Shown here: positions 45,411 through 54,312 of the stretch, one piece after another
How the letters are laid out: every line of letters begins with the position of its first letter
How positions within the stretch are numbered: position 1 is the first letter of the stretch
NCBI RefSeq assembly: GCF_002117915.1
Contig: NZ_BDJB01000007.1
Span: forward strand, 175,114-239,113
Length of the DNA stretch: 64,000 bases
Origin: Sphingomonas sp. TZW2008
GTDB taxonomy: Bacteria; Pseudomonadota; Alphaproteobacteria; Sphingomonadales; Sphingomonadaceae
Reading direction: 5' to 3'
Notes under the pieces: model-generated
What the model saw: the letters and a program-made list of their open reading frames with translations, nothing else
The model's database searches: none
What the model was told of the DNA's origin: nothing
Made by a program: the position numbers and the translations under genes

Positions 45411-46169
45411 ATGCGTCAGCAACCCAGCATCATCCGCGTGATCGACCTCGAGACGACGGGGAACGCCCCCCCGGCGCACGGCGTATGCGAGATCGGGTGG
45501 CAGGACGTGGCGCTCGGCACCGACGGACGCTGGGAATTGTACGGCGAGGGCGGCAACCGGCTGGTCAATCCGGGGCGCGCGATGCCGCCGATCACGCAGG
45601 CGATCCACCACATCCGCGACGAGGACGTCGCCGATGCGCCATGGTGGCACGACGTCGCGCGCGCAGTGCTTGATCCCTATCCGCGGCGCGTCGCGCTGGC
45701 CGCGCACCGGGCCGATTTCGAGCAGCAATTCTGCACGCCCGCGATGACGCACGGCGCCGACTGGATCTGTACGTGGAAGTGTGCGCTGCGCCTGTGGCCC
45801 GACAGCCCTAGCTTCTCGAACCAGGTGCTGCGGTACTGGCGCAAGCCGCACGGCCTCGATCACGAACGCGGCCTACCGGCGCATCGCGCCTTTCCCGATG
45901 CCTATGTTACCGCGCATCATTTGCGCGACATGCTCAACGAGGCGAGCGTGGCGCAGCTGATCGAATGGTCGAACATCCCGGCACTGCTGCCGCGCGTGCG
46001 GTTCGGCGCCGATCGCGGCAAGCCCTGGACCGAGATCGAGGAGGAGAGCCTCGTCAAATTCCTGACCGATCGCGATCCCGACGTCCGCTTTACCGCTGAG
46101 ACTGAGATGGCGCGGCGGCGCGGCGGCGGCCACGTTGGGCGGATGACGGCACAGGATCTGCTGCTCTGA
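45411..46169 (+). CDS. DEDDh-type 3'-5' exonuclease (ExoX/PolC-epsilon fold)
   Basis: This 252-aa protein has ExoI VIDLETTG (DxE), ExoII-like AAHRADFEQQF and ExoIII HRAFPDAYVTAHHL (HxxxxD), the DEDDh active-site set. A C-terminal module with GKPWTEIEEESLVKFLTDR, then VRFTAETEMARR, is typical of stand-alone exodeoxyribonuclease X-like proteins. ATG 45411 begins just before the core; GTG 45384 would add nine residues. It is likely a DNA-repair or degradation nuclease. It could instead be an RNase T-like enzyme, but the C-terminus argues against that. Confidence 0.85.
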   Translation: MRQQPSIIRVIDLETTGNAPPAHGVCEIGWQDVALGTDGRWELYGEGGNRLVNPGRAMPPITQAIHHIRDEDVADAPWWHDVARAVLDPYPRRVALAAHRADFEQQFCTPAMTHGADWICTWKCALRLWPDSPSFSNQVLRYWRKPHGLDHERGLPAHRAFPDAYVTAHHLRDMLNEASVAQLIEWSNIPALLPRVRFGADRGKPWTEIEEESLVKFLTDRDPDVRFTAETEMARRRGGGHVGRMTAQDLLL

Positions 46170-46250
46170 TGTGATTTCGCGGCGGCGACCGACCCAGGTT
46201 GTCGGCACAATGCTGGCCTTCCCCCGATCGGTCGCCTAGACGCGACCGCC

Positions 46251-47762
46251 ATGGCTGGCGAACGCGGGCAACGACTAACCGTTACTGAAGGCCGCATCGG
46301 CCGGGTTCTTGTCGCGTTCATGGCGGCGGGGTTCGTCGCGCTGCTCGCCGCCGGGATCGCGGCGGCATGGGTGACGGGGCAGCTCGCCCAGCACAGCCGT
46401 GCAGTGGCGCATACCTATCAGGTCGAGCTGGCGATTGCCGACATTCGCCGGCTGATCGAACAGGGCGAGACAACGCGCCGCGGCTATCTTCTGGCGCCGC
46501 AAACCGCGGGATTCCTTACGGCCTATCGTGAAGCGGCGGCGGAGCTGCCGCGCGCGGCGCAGAAACTGCGCCGGCTGACGTATGACAATCCGCGTCAGAT
46601 CGGCAACCTGCGCCTGCTCGAAGCGCGGATGGCAGCGCTTGCGGCGCTGCGTGAGCGATCGATCCTGTTGATCGGCGAGGGCCGCGTCGCGCAGGCGATC
46701 ACAGAGTTCCGGGCGGAGCTGAGCGCCGCGCGCCTGCGTGAGATCCGCGGGACGTTCAACGCGATGTCGCGCGAGGAACGCCGACTGCTTGCAGTGCGCG
46801 ACGCCGAGCAGCAGCGCAGCATCGCGCTGTTCTACACCGTATTGATCGTCGCGGGCGTTCTGCTGCTCGTCGTCGCGCTCGCCTCGCTGCTCGTCGTGCT
46901 GCGCTTCACGCAGGACGTCACCCAGTCGCGCGAGCAGTTGCGGCAGCTAAACGAGAGTCTCGAGGCGATCGTCGTCGATCGGACGGCGGATCTGACGCGC
47001 GCCAACGACGAAATTCAGCGATTCGCCTATATCGTCAGCCACGATCTGCGCTCGCCGCTCGTCAACGTGATGGGCTTCACTGCCGAGCTCGAGGCGTCGA
47101 GCGCGACGCTGCGCGCGCTGGTCGATGAGGCCGAGGCGGAGGCGCCGGCGATCCTCACCGAGGACGCGAAGCTCGCCGCGCGCGAGGACTTGCCCGAGGC
47201 GATCGGTTTCATCCGCACGTCGACGCAGAAGATGGATCGGCTGATCAACGCGATCCTGGCGCTGTCGCGGCAGGGGCGCCGGGTACTCGCGCCCGAGCCG
47301 CTCGATCTGGAACAGATGGTGTCGTCGATCCGAGATTCGATGGCGCACCGGCTCGACGAGACCGATGGCACGATCACCGTCGATGGTACGCTGCCGCATC
47401 TCGTCAGCGACCGCGTCGCGATCGAGCAGGTGCTGTCGAACCTGATCGAGAATGCGGTGAAATATCGCGATCCCAAGCGCCCGGTCGCGATCCGCGTGAG
47501 CGGTGCGCAGGCGGGCGACCGCGTGTGGCTGTCGGTGACCGACAACGGCCGCGGCATCGACCCGCGCGATCACGAGCGGGTGTTCGATCTCTTCCGCCGG
47601 TCGGGCGTGCAGGATCAGCCGGGCGAGGGGATCGGGCTCGCGCACGTCCGCGCGCTGACCTATCGCCTCGGCGGCACGATCACGCTGCGATCCGCGCTTG
47701 GCGAGGGCGCGACCTTCCGCCTATCGCTGCCATCGACGTTGAATTTGCAGGAAAAGCCATGA
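46251..47762 (+). CDS. CHASE3-domain sensor histidine kinase (KipF-like)
   Basis: This 503-aa membrane kinase has TM1 about 18-40, a periplasmic all-helical CHASE3 domain about 45-185 (ADIRRLIEQGETTRRGYLL), TM2 about 193-218, a coiled linker, HisKA with the phospho-His264 in FAYIVSHDLRSPL, and an HATPase_c domain (NLIENAVKYRDPKRP; DNGRGIDP; GEGIGLAHVRAL). It is first of three overlapping signalling genes. In Sphingomonas melonis a CHASE-type kinase, KipF, is reported to phosphorylate the receiver of PakF. The same layout here suggests, but does not prove, the same role. Confidence 0.9.
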   Translation: MAGERGQRLTVTEGRIGRVLVAFMAAGFVALLAAGIAAAWVTGQLAQHSRAVAHTYQVELAIADIRRLIEQGETTRRGYLLAPQTAGFLTAYREAAAELPRAAQKLRRLTYDNPRQIGNLRLLEARMAALAALRERSILLIGEGRVAQAITEFRAELSAARLREIRGTFNAMSREERRLLAVRDAEQQRSIALFYTVLIVAGVLLLVVALASLLVVLRFTQDVTQSREQLRQLNESLEAIVVDRTADLTRANDEIQRFAYIVSHDLRSPLVNVMGFTAELEASSATLRALVDEAEAEAPAILTEDAKLAAREDLPEAIGFIRTSTQKMDRLINAILALSRQGRRVLAPEPLDLEQMVSSIRDSMAHRLDETDGTITVDGTLPHLVSDRVAIEQVLSNLIENAVKYRDPKRPVAIRVSGAQAGDRVWLSVTDNGRGIDPRDHERVFDLFRRSGVQDQPGEGIGLAHVRALTYRLGGTITLRSALGEGATFRLSLPSTLNLQEKP

Positions 47763-48202
47763 ACGCGCATCAATCCGTCAGCATTGTGATGATCGAGGAC
47801 GACGAGGGCCACGCCCGGCTGATCGAGAAGAACATCCGGCGCGCAGGCATCCTCAACGACATTAAGCATTTCCTGGATGGCACGACCGCGCTCGACTATC
47901 TGTTCAACGCGCCCGACGGCCCGGCGCTGAACGGCCCCGCGCTCGTGCTGCTCGATCTCAACCTGCCTGACATGAGCGGCACCGACATCCTCGCCCGAAT
48001 CAAGCAGTCCGACGGCCCGGTGAAGCGCACCCCGGTCGTCGTTCTGACCACCACCGACGACAGCCGCGAGATCCAGCGCTGCTATGATCTGGGCGCCAAC
48101 GTCTACATCACCAAACCGGTGAACTACGAGAGCTTCGCGCAGGCGATCCGCCAGCTCGGACTATTCCTGTCGGTGATCCAGGTCCCCGACATCGAGGAGT
48201 GA
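47759..48202 (+). CDS. single-domain response regulator (Rcp1/CheY-like)
   Basis: This 147-aa protein is one receiver domain: acidic pocket EDD at 13-15, phospho-acceptor Asp66 in VLLDLNLPD, Thr in VLTTTDD, and Lys119 in YITKPV. The long form with [13 protein letters not shown] resembles cyanobacterial Rcp1-type regulators paired with phytochrome-class kinases, not the FATGUY regulators such as SdrG. There is no output domain, so it likely shuttles phosphate. It overlaps the kinase stop by 4 bases (ATGA) and abuts the next gene. Confidence 0.93.
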   Translation: MNAHQSVSIVMIEDDEGHARLIEKNIRRAGILNDIKHFLDGTTALDYLFNAPDGPALNGPALVLLDLNLPDMSGTDILARIKQSDGPVKRTPVVVLTTTDDSREIQRCYDLGANVYITKPVNYESFAQAIRQLGLFLSVIQVPDIEE

Positions 48203-49227
48203 TGGACCGCATCCTCTACATCGACGACGACGAGGGGATTCGCCGGCTCGCCTCGCGTGCGCTCGCGCGGCGCGGGTGGAACGTGACGACCGCCGACGGC
48301 GGTGAGGCGGGCGTCAGGATAGCGGCCGAGCAGAAGTTCGCGCTCGTCGCGGTCGATCATTACATGCCGGGCATCGACGGGCTCGAGACGCTCGCGCGGC
48401 TGCGCGCGCTGCCCGATCCGCCGAGCGTCGTCTACGTTACCGGATCGGAGGAGCAGCGCGTCGCAGTGGCGGCGCTGCGTGCCGGCGCGTCGGAATATGT
48501 CGTCAAATCGGTCGGCGACGATTTCTTCGACCTGCTCGATGCGTCGTTCCGGGGGGTCGCGGCGCGCGCGCAGCTCGAGCGGCAGAAGCTCGCCGCGGAA
48601 GAGGAGCTGCGTGTCTCCAACGCGCGGCTCGAGGCGCTGCTCGCCGAGGTCAATCACCGTGTCGCCAACTCGCTGCAGCTCGTCTCGGCGATGGTGCGGT
48701 TGCAGGCCGGCGCGCTGAGCGATCCCGCCGCGCGCGCCGCGCTTGAGGATACCCAGCACCGCATCAGCGCGATCGCGCAGGTGCATCGCCGGCTGTACAC
48801 CGGCGGCGACGTCGAGCAGGTCGACATGCGCGAATATCTCGGCGCACTGGTCGATGAGCTCGCCGAGACGTGGTCGAGTGTGGAGCGGCCGCGCCTGCTG
48901 CGGCTCGTCGCCGATCCGATCCAGTTGCCGACCGATCGCGCGGTATCACTCGGCGTCATCGTCACCGAACTCGTCAGCAATGCCTGCAAATACGCCTATC
49001 CCGCGGGTAGTGGCGAGATCCGCATCGCGCTGCATCGCGACGGCGACGCCGTCTTCCTGCTCGCCGTCGAGGACGATGGCGTCGGGCTGAGCGGCGCGGT
49101 GGCGCCTGGGGGGACCGGCGTCGGCACCAAGCTGATCCGCGCCATGGCGCAGAGCCTGCAGACGAGCATCGAGTACGACCCCGCCCACCGCGGCACGCGC
49201 GCCACGCTGCGCGCGGCACTAGCCTGA
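48202..49227 (+). CDS. receiver-HRxxN histidine kinase (PakF-like, HisKA_2/HWE)
   Basis: This 341-aa soluble protein is a receiver domain (1-120; Asp52 in [12 protein letters not shown], Lys in YVVKS) joined to a HisKA_2-type kinase core. The phospho-His152 is in [12 protein letters not shown], the HRxxN form (HRVAN 152-156), followed by HATPase_c with [17 protein letters not shown] and [14 protein letters not shown]. It has no sensor domain. This is the architecture of PakF, a PhyR-activating kinase of the Sphingomonas general stress response. ATG 48202 follows GTG 48199; GAGGAG lies just before. No phyR, nepR or ecfG gene is in the window. Confidence 0.9.
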   Translation: MDRILYIDDDEGIRRLASRALARRGWNVTTADGGEAGVRIAAEQKFALVAVDHYMPGIDGLETLARLRALPDPPSVVYVTGSEEQRVAVAALRAGASEYVVKSVGDDFFDLLDASFRGVAARAQLERQKLAAEEELRVSNARLEALLAEVNHRVANSLQLVSAMVRLQAGALSDPAARAALEDTQHRISAIAQVHRRLYTGGDVEQVDMREYLGALVDELAETWSSVERPRLLRLVADPIQLPTDRAVSLGVIVTELVSNACKYAYPAGSGEIRIALHRDGDAVFLLAVEDDGVGLSGAVAPGGTGVGTKLIRAMAQSLQTSIEYDPAHRGTRATLRAALA

Positions 49228-49248
49228 TCTTGCCTTGAGGGAATTGCC

Positions 49249-50355
49249 ATGAAGACCCGCGCCGCCGTCGCGTTCGAAGCCAAGAAGCCGCTGGAAATCG
49301 TCGAGCTCGACCTCGAAGGACCAAAGGCGGGCGAGGTGCTGGTCGAAATCATGGCGACGGGCATCTGCCACACCGATGCCTATACGCTCGACGGGCTCGA
49401 CAGCGAGGGGCTGTTTCCGAGCGTGCTCGGTCACGAGGGGTGCGGCATCGTACGCGCGGTGGGGCCGGGGGTGACGAGCGTCGCTCCCGACGATCATGTG
49501 ATCCCGCTGTACACGCCGGAATGCCGCCAGTGTAAGTCGTGCCTCAGCCAGAAGACCAACCTGTGCACCGCGATCCGCGCGACGCAGGGCAAGGGGCTGA
49601 TGCCGGACGGCACGAGCCGCTTCAGCTACAAGGGGCAGCCGATCTTTCACTATATGGGCTGTTCCACCTTCTCGAACTTCACCGTCCTGCCCGAAATCGC
49701 CGTGGCGAAGATCCGGCCTGACGCGCCCTTCGATACCAGCTGCTACATCGGCTGCGGCGTGACGACGGGGGTGGGCGCGGTGGTCAACACCGCCAAGGTC
49801 GAGCCGGGGGCGACGGTGATCGTCTTCGGGCTCGGCGGGATCGGGCTCAACGTGATCCAGGGCGCGAAATTCGCCGGCGCCGCGCGCATCATCGGTGTGG
49901 ATATAAATCCCGATCGCGAGGAATGGGGCCGGCGCTTCGGGATGACCGACTTCGTCAACGGGAAGACGGTCGGCGACGTCGTGCAGCATCTCGTCGCGAT
50001 GACCGACGGCGGCGGCGACTATACGTTCGACTGTACGGGCAACACGGTGGTGATGCGGCAGGCGCTCGAGAGCGCGCACCGCGGCTGGGGCGAATCGATC
50101 GTCATCGGCGTCGCCGAAGCCGGCAAGGAGATCGCGACGCGGCCCTTCCAGCTCGTCACCGGACGGGTGTGGAAGGGGACGGCGTTCGGCGGCGCGCGCG
50201 GCCGGACCGACGTGCCCAAGATCGTCGACTGGTACATGAACGGGCTGATCGAGATCGACCCGATGATCACGCACCGGTTGAGCCTCGACGAGATCAACAA
50301 GGGGTTCGATCTGATGCACGCCGGCGAGAGCATCAGGAGCGTGGTGGTTTACTGA
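49249..50355 (+). CDS. adhC: S-(hydroxymethyl)glutathione dehydrogenase / class III alcohol dehydrogenase
   Basis: This enzyme oxidises the formaldehyde-glutathione adduct with NAD and can reduce S-nitrosoglutathione. The 368-aa zinc protein has [10 protein letters not shown] and GHEGCGIV (catalytic zinc ligands), the structural-zinc loop [15 protein letters not shown], the class III region [15 protein letters not shown], and the NAD motif [20 protein letters not shown] precedes ATG 49249. The usual partner, S-formylglutathione hydrolase, is not adjacent; a VOC protein follows 58 bases later. Confidence 0.97.
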   Translation: MKTRAAVAFEAKKPLEIVELDLEGPKAGEVLVEIMATGICHTDAYTLDGLDSEGLFPSVLGHEGCGIVRAVGPGVTSVAPDDHVIPLYTPECRQCKSCLSQKTNLCTAIRATQGKGLMPDGTSRFSYKGQPIFHYMGCSTFSNFTVLPEIAVAKIRPDAPFDTSCYIGCGVTTGVGAVVNTAKVEPGATVIVFGLGGIGLNVIQGAKFAGAARIIGVDINPDREEWGRRFGMTDFVNGKTVGDVVQHLVAMTDGGGDYTFDCTGNTVVMRQALESAHRGWGESIVIGVAEAGKEIATRPFQLVTGRVWKGTAFGGARGRTDVPKIVDWYMNGLIEIDPMITHRLSLDEINKGFDLMHAGESIRSVVVY

Positions 50356-50413
50356 CTTGCGCGTGCCGGCAAAGATCCGGCACGATAACGGTATAAGTAA
50401 AGGGAGAGGATGC

Positions 50414-50797
50414 ATGTTCAGTCACATGATGGTCGGATCGAACGACATCGGCCGATCGAAGAAGTTCTACGACGCGCTATTCGCGTCGGTCGGCGGCAAG
50501 CCGGCGATCGAGGACGACAAGGGTCGCCTGATCTACATGCACAACGGCGGCCTGTTCCTCGTCACCAAGCCGATCGACGGCGAGCCGGCGACGCACGCCA
50601 ATGGCGGCACGATCGGGTTCGCGATGGACAATCCCGAGCAGGCGAACGCCTGGCACCAGGCGGGGGTCGACAATGGTGGCACCGCGATCGAGGACGCGCC
50701 GGGCGTGCGCGAGGGCGGCTTCGCCAACCTGTATCTCGCCTATCTGCGCGATCCGGACGGCAACAAGCTGTGTGCGATGCACCGTATCCCGGCGTGA
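50414..50797 (+). CDS. VOC-family glyoxalase-like protein
   Basis: This 127-aa protein is a single vicinal-oxygen-chelate domain: FSHMMVGSNDIGRSKKFYDALFASVGG at the start and YLRDPDGNKLCAMHRI at the end, with paired beta-alpha-beta-beta motifs. AGGGAGAGG just before ATG 50414 is a strong ribosome site. It follows the formaldehyde dehydrogenase gene, as GFA-like or VOC genes often do, so a role in glutathione-adduct handling is possible. A 6-bp hairpin (50364-50382) sits in the intergenic space. Confidence 0.87.
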   Translation: MFSHMMVGSNDIGRSKKFYDALFASVGGKPAIEDDKGRLIYMHNGGLFLVTKPIDGEPATHANGGTIGFAMDNPEQANAWHQAGVDNGGTAIEDAPGVREGGFANLYLAYLRDPDGNKLCAMHRIPA

Positions 50798-50992
50798 TCG
50801 CGGCGGCGCGTCGTGCGATCATGTTCGCGCGATGCGCCGTTCGTTTGCGTTAAGCGCGGTGCAATTAGCGGCCCAAGCGGTCGTTTGGTTGGCCTCAGGT
50901 GTAGGCTTGGTGTGCGGTGCGTGAGGGGTACGACGCGCTGCTGAAGCGCGATTGCGGCAGCGTGACGCCCTTTCTCCAGCGTAGATACGACA

Positions 50993-51020
50993 ACGGCGGC
51001 GTCCGGGTGGGCGCCGCCGT
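50993..51020. terminator. hairpin downstream of etfA
   Basis: A perfect 9-bp stem, acggcggcg (50993-51001) with cgccgccgt (51012-51020), sits in the 264-base gap between the VOC gene and the convergent etfA end. Its T content after the stem is poor on both strands. The rest of the gap shows no gene. Confidence 0.45.
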
Positions 51021-51061
51021 CGTTCGTTGGTCCGGGCCGGCGCGCCGGGCGCCGGGACCTA

Positions 51062-51991
51062 TCAGAGCTTCTCGGTCAGTTCCGGAACGACCTTGAAGAG
51101 ATCGCCGACGAGACCGATGTCCGCGACCTGGAAGATCGGCGCGTCCTCGTCCTTGTTGATCGCGATGATCGTCTTTGAATCCTTCATCCCCGCGAGGTGC
51201 TGGATCGCGCCGGAGATGCCGACCGCGACATAGACTTCAGGCGCGACGATCTTGCCCGTCTGGCCGACCTGATAGTCGTTGGGAACGAAGCCCGCGTCGA
51301 CTGCTGCGCGGCTCGCGCCGACGCCGGCACCCAGCTTGTCCGCGAGCGGCTCGATCAGCGAACGGAAGTTCTCACCGTTCTGCAGCGCGCGGCCGCCCGA
51401 GACGATGATCTTGGCGCTGGCGAGCTCGGGACGCGCGCTCTTGGCGATTTCCTGGCTCTGGAAGGTCGACAGGCCCTTGTCGCCGGTCGACGACACCGCC
51501 TCGACCGTGCCCGAGCCGCCTTCCGCCGCCGCCTTGTCGAAGGCGGTGGTGCGCACGGTGATGACCTTCTTCGCGTCCGACGTCTGCACCGTCGCGATCG
51601 CGTTGCCGGCGTAGATCGGGCGGGTGAACGTATCCTCACCCTCGACCGACAGGATGTCGGAGATCTGCATCACGTCGAGCAGCGCGGCGACGCGCGGCGC
51701 GATGTTTTTGGCCGAGGTGGTCGATGGCGCGACGAACGCGTCGTGATGCCCCATCAGATCGACGATCAGCGGCGCGACGTTCTCCGCCAGCGCGTGCGCG
51801 AAGGCATCGTCGTCGGCGACGTGGACCTTGCCGACGCCGGCGATCTTAGCGGCCGCCTGCGCGACGCCGTCGACGCCCTTGCCGGCGACGAGGAGGTGCA
51901 CTTCGCCGAGCTTCGACGCGGCGGTCACCGCGGCGAGCGTCGCATCCTTGACGGCCGATCCGTCATGCTCGACCCAAACCAGAGTCTTCAT
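51062..51991 (-). CDS. etfA: electron transfer flavoprotein alpha subunit
   Basis: EtfA binds FAD and, with EtfB, carries electrons from acyl-CoA dehydrogenases to ETF-ubiquinone oxidoreductase. The 309-aa protein has the N-terminal ETF fold ([28 protein letters not shown]) and the FAD-binding C-terminal half: [53 protein letters not shown], and [32 protein letters not shown] precedes ATG 51991. A palindromic repeat separates it from etfB. Confidence 0.97.
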   Translation of the reverse strand: MKTLVWVEHDGSAVKDATLAAVTAASKLGEVHLLVAGKGVDGVAQAAAKIAGVGKVHVADDDAFAHALAENVAPLIVDLMGHHDAFVAPSTTSAKNIAPRVAALLDVMQISDILSVEGEDTFTRPIYAGNAIATVQTSDAKKVITVRTTAFDKAAAEGGSGTVEAVSSTGDKGLSTFQSQEIAKSARPELASAKIIVSGGRALQNGENFRSLIEPLADKLGAGVGASRAAVDAGFVPNDYQVGQTGKIVAPEVYVAVGISGAIQHLAGMKDSKTIIAINKDEDAPIFQVADIGLVGDLFKVVPELTEKL

Positions 51992-52023
51992 AGCTTCTCT
52001 TCCTTCCGAACCCGTATCTCCCA

Positions 52024-52129
52024 CCGTTCGTGCTGAGGAGCGGCTGAGCCTGTCGAAGCCTCGTCTCGAAGCACATGCCCTTCGAGACGGCACTTCGCCT
52101 GCGGCTCAGCGCCTCCTCAGGGCGAACGG
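52024..52129. repeat. palindromic intergenic repeat, copy B (between etfB and etfA)
   Basis: The left arm (52024-52070) has ccgttcgtgctgaggag, gctgagcc, tgtcgaag and tctcgaag. The right arm (52079-52129) is its near complement, with cttcgagac, ggctcagc, gcctcctcag and cgaacgg. It matches copies A and C. It would form a hairpin of about 45 bp in the etfB-etfA transcript, which may lower etfA expression or stabilise the upstream mRNA. Confidence 0.88.
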
Positions 52130-52136
52130 ATGGATT

Positions 52137-52886
52137 TTACTTGGCGATGCCCATCGCCTTGAGCTTCATCACCAGCTCGTCGACGTCGGCGACCTTGGCG
52201 CCGGCCTGGCGTTTGCCGGGCTCGACCACCTTGAGCGTCTTCACGCGCGGGCTGACATCGACGCCGTAATCGGCGGCGGTCTTCTGCGCGAGCGGCTTCG
52301 ACTTCGCCTTCATGATGTTGGGCAGCGAGGCGTAGCGCGGCTCGTTGAGGCGAAGATCGGTGGTGACGATCGCCGGCAGCTTGTAGCTGTCGGTCTCGAG
52401 ACCGCCGTCGACCTCGCGCGTGACCGTCACGGTATCGCCCGATACCTCGACCTTCGACGCGAACGTGCCCTGGCCCCAGCCGAGCAGGCCAGCGAGCATC
52501 TGGCCGGTCTGGTTGTTGTCGTCGTCGATCGCCTGCTTGCCCAGGATGACAAGCTGCGGCTGTTCCTCGTCGGCGATCGCCTTCAGGATCTTGGCGACGC
52601 CGAGCGGCTCGACGCGGTCGTCCGCGGTGACGAGGATCGCGCGATCCGCACCCATCGCGAGCGCGGTACGCAGCGTTTCCTGCGCCTTCGCCTCGCCGAT
52701 CGACACTGCGACGATTTCTGTCACCACGCCCTTTTCCTTGAGGCGGATGGCTTCCTCGACCGCGATCTCGTCGAACGGGTTCATGCTCATCTTGACGTTG
52801 GCCAGATCGACCCCCGTCCCGTCCGCCTTCACGCGGGGCTTCACGTTGTAATCAAGCACGCGCTTGACCGGCACCAGCACCTTCAT
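52137..52886 (-). CDS. etfB: electron transfer flavoprotein beta subunit
   Basis: This AMP-binding partner of EtfA (249 aa) starts [20 protein letters not shown]. It has the signature [21 protein letters not shown] and the ETF-beta motif [41 protein letters not shown] near 160-200, which includes the dehydrogenase-recognition loop. ATG 52886 is 58 bases after the sucC stop on the same strand, so sucC-etfB-etfA is probably one transcript, split by the repeat element. Confidence 0.97.
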   Translation of the reverse strand: MKVLVPVKRVLDYNVKPRVKADGTGVDLANVKMSMNPFDEIAVEEAIRLKEKGVVTEIVAVSIGEAKAQETLRTALAMGADRAILVTADDRVEPLGVAKILKAIADEEQPQLVILGKQAIDDDNNQTGQMLAGLLGWGQGTFASKVEVSGDTVTVTREVDGGLETDSYKLPAIVTTDLRLNEPRYASLPNIMKAKSKPLAQKTAADYGVDVSPRVKTLKVVEPGKRQAGAKVADVDELVMKLKAMGIAK

Positions 52887-52944
52887 TCGCTTACTCTCCA
52901 AATCAGTCGGCAACGCTTCCGTGGGATTTCCCCGGGGAGGAGCG

Positions 52945-54144
52945 TCAGGCCGCCTTCTTCACCTCGGCGACGATCTTCTGCGCGGCATCGCCCAGATCGT
53001 TCGCGGGAACGATGGCGAGACCAGAGTTGGCGAGGATTTCCTTGCCCTTCTCGACGTTCGTGCCTTCGAGGCGAACCACCAGCGGCACCGAAAGGTTCAC
53101 TTCCTTCGCCGCGGCGACGATGCCGTCGGCGATGATGTCGCACTTCATGATCCCGCCAAAGATGTTGACGAGGATGCCCTTCACGTTCGGATCGGCGAGG
53201 ATGATCTTGAACGCCGCCGTCACCTTCTCCTTCGAAGCGCCGCCGCCGACGTCGAGGAAGTTGGCCGGGAACATGCCGTTGAGCTTGATGATGTCCATCG
53301 TCGCCATGGCGAGGCCCGCGCCGTTGACCATGCAGCCGATGTCGCCGTCGAGCTTGATGTAAGCGAGGTCGTACTTCGACGCCTCGAGCTCGGCGGGATC
53401 CTCCTCGGATTCGTCGCGCAGCTCCATCAGGTCCTTGTGGCGGAACAGCGCGTTGCCGTCGAAGCCGACCTTGGCATCGAGCACCAGCAGATTGCCTTGC
53501 TCGGTCAGCGCGAGCGGGTTGACCTCGATCTGCGCGGCGTCGGTGCCGAGAAAGGCGTCGTAAAGCGACTGCGCGACCTTGGCGGCCTGCTTGCCCTGAT
53601 CGCCTGACAGACCGAGTGCGTTGGCGACGGTGCGGCCGTGGTGCGGCTGGAACCCGCTCGCCGGATCGACGCTGAACGTGTGGATCTTCTCGGGCGTCGA
53701 ATGCGCGACTTCCTCGATGTCCATGCCGCCCTCGGTCGAAACGACGAAGGCGACGCGGCCGGTGGCGCGATCGACGAGCAGCGCGAGGTAGAATTCCTTC
53801 GCGATGTCGGCACCGTCGGTGACGTACAGGCGGTTGACCTGCTTGCCGGCGTCGCCCGTCTGGATCGTCACCAGCGTGTTGCCGAGCATGTCGGTGGCGT
53901 GCGCGCGGACCTCGTCGAGGTTGAAGGCGAGGCGCACGCCGCCCTTTGCCTCGGGCGCCAGCTCCTTGAACTTGCCCTTGCCGCGGCCGCCGGCATGGAT
54001 CTGCGACTTCACCACGTAGAGCGGCCCGGGGAGCTGCTTGGCGGCCTCGACGGCCTCCTCGACGGTGAAGGCGGCGTGACCCGCGGCGATCGGCGCGCCG
54101 TACTTGGCCAGCAGTTCCTTGGCCTGATATTCGTGAATGTTCAT
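52945..54144 (-). CDS. sucC: succinyl-CoA synthetase (ADP-forming) beta subunit
   Basis: This TCA-cycle subunit (399 aa) makes ATP from succinyl-CoA. It starts [19 protein letters not shown], has the ATP-grasp domain ([35 protein letters not shown]), and the ligase domain ([43 protein letters not shown]). Bacterial sucC is usually followed by sucD; here etfB follows and no sucD lies in the window. Divergent from the helicase gene. Confidence 0.97.
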   Translation of the reverse strand: MNIHEYQAKELLAKYGAPIAAGHAAFTVEEAVEAAKQLPGPLYVVKSQIHAGGRGKGKFKELAPEAKGGVRLAFNLDEVRAHATDMLGNTLVTIQTGDAGKQVNRLYVTDGADIAKEFYLALLVDRATGRVAFVVSTEGGMDIEEVAHSTPEKIHTFSVDPASGFQPHHGRTVANALGLSGDQGKQAAKVAQSLYDAFLGTDAAQIEVNPLALTEQGNLLVLDAKVGFDGNALFRHKDLMELRDESEEDPAELEASKYDLAYIKLDGDIGCMVNGAGLAMATMDIIKLNGMFPANFLDVGGGASKEKVTAAFKIILADPNVKGILVNIFGGIMKCDIIADGIVAAAKEVNLSVPLVVRLEGTNVEKGKEILANSGLAIVPANDLGDAAQKIVAEVKKAA

Positions 54145-54312
54145 GGAGCGTCGCACCTCGTGATGACGAAAGTTACGGAACGAAATTTATGGTGCCCTAA
54201 GCACAGCGAGGCCGGGGAATCCAGCCTAGCGTGCGAGTTTCCGCATCCTTGCCCCGGCGGCGGGGGCGTGCGGCGGCTGGCGATGGTTGTCGCTTTGTTC
54301 TAAGAGGCGCGC

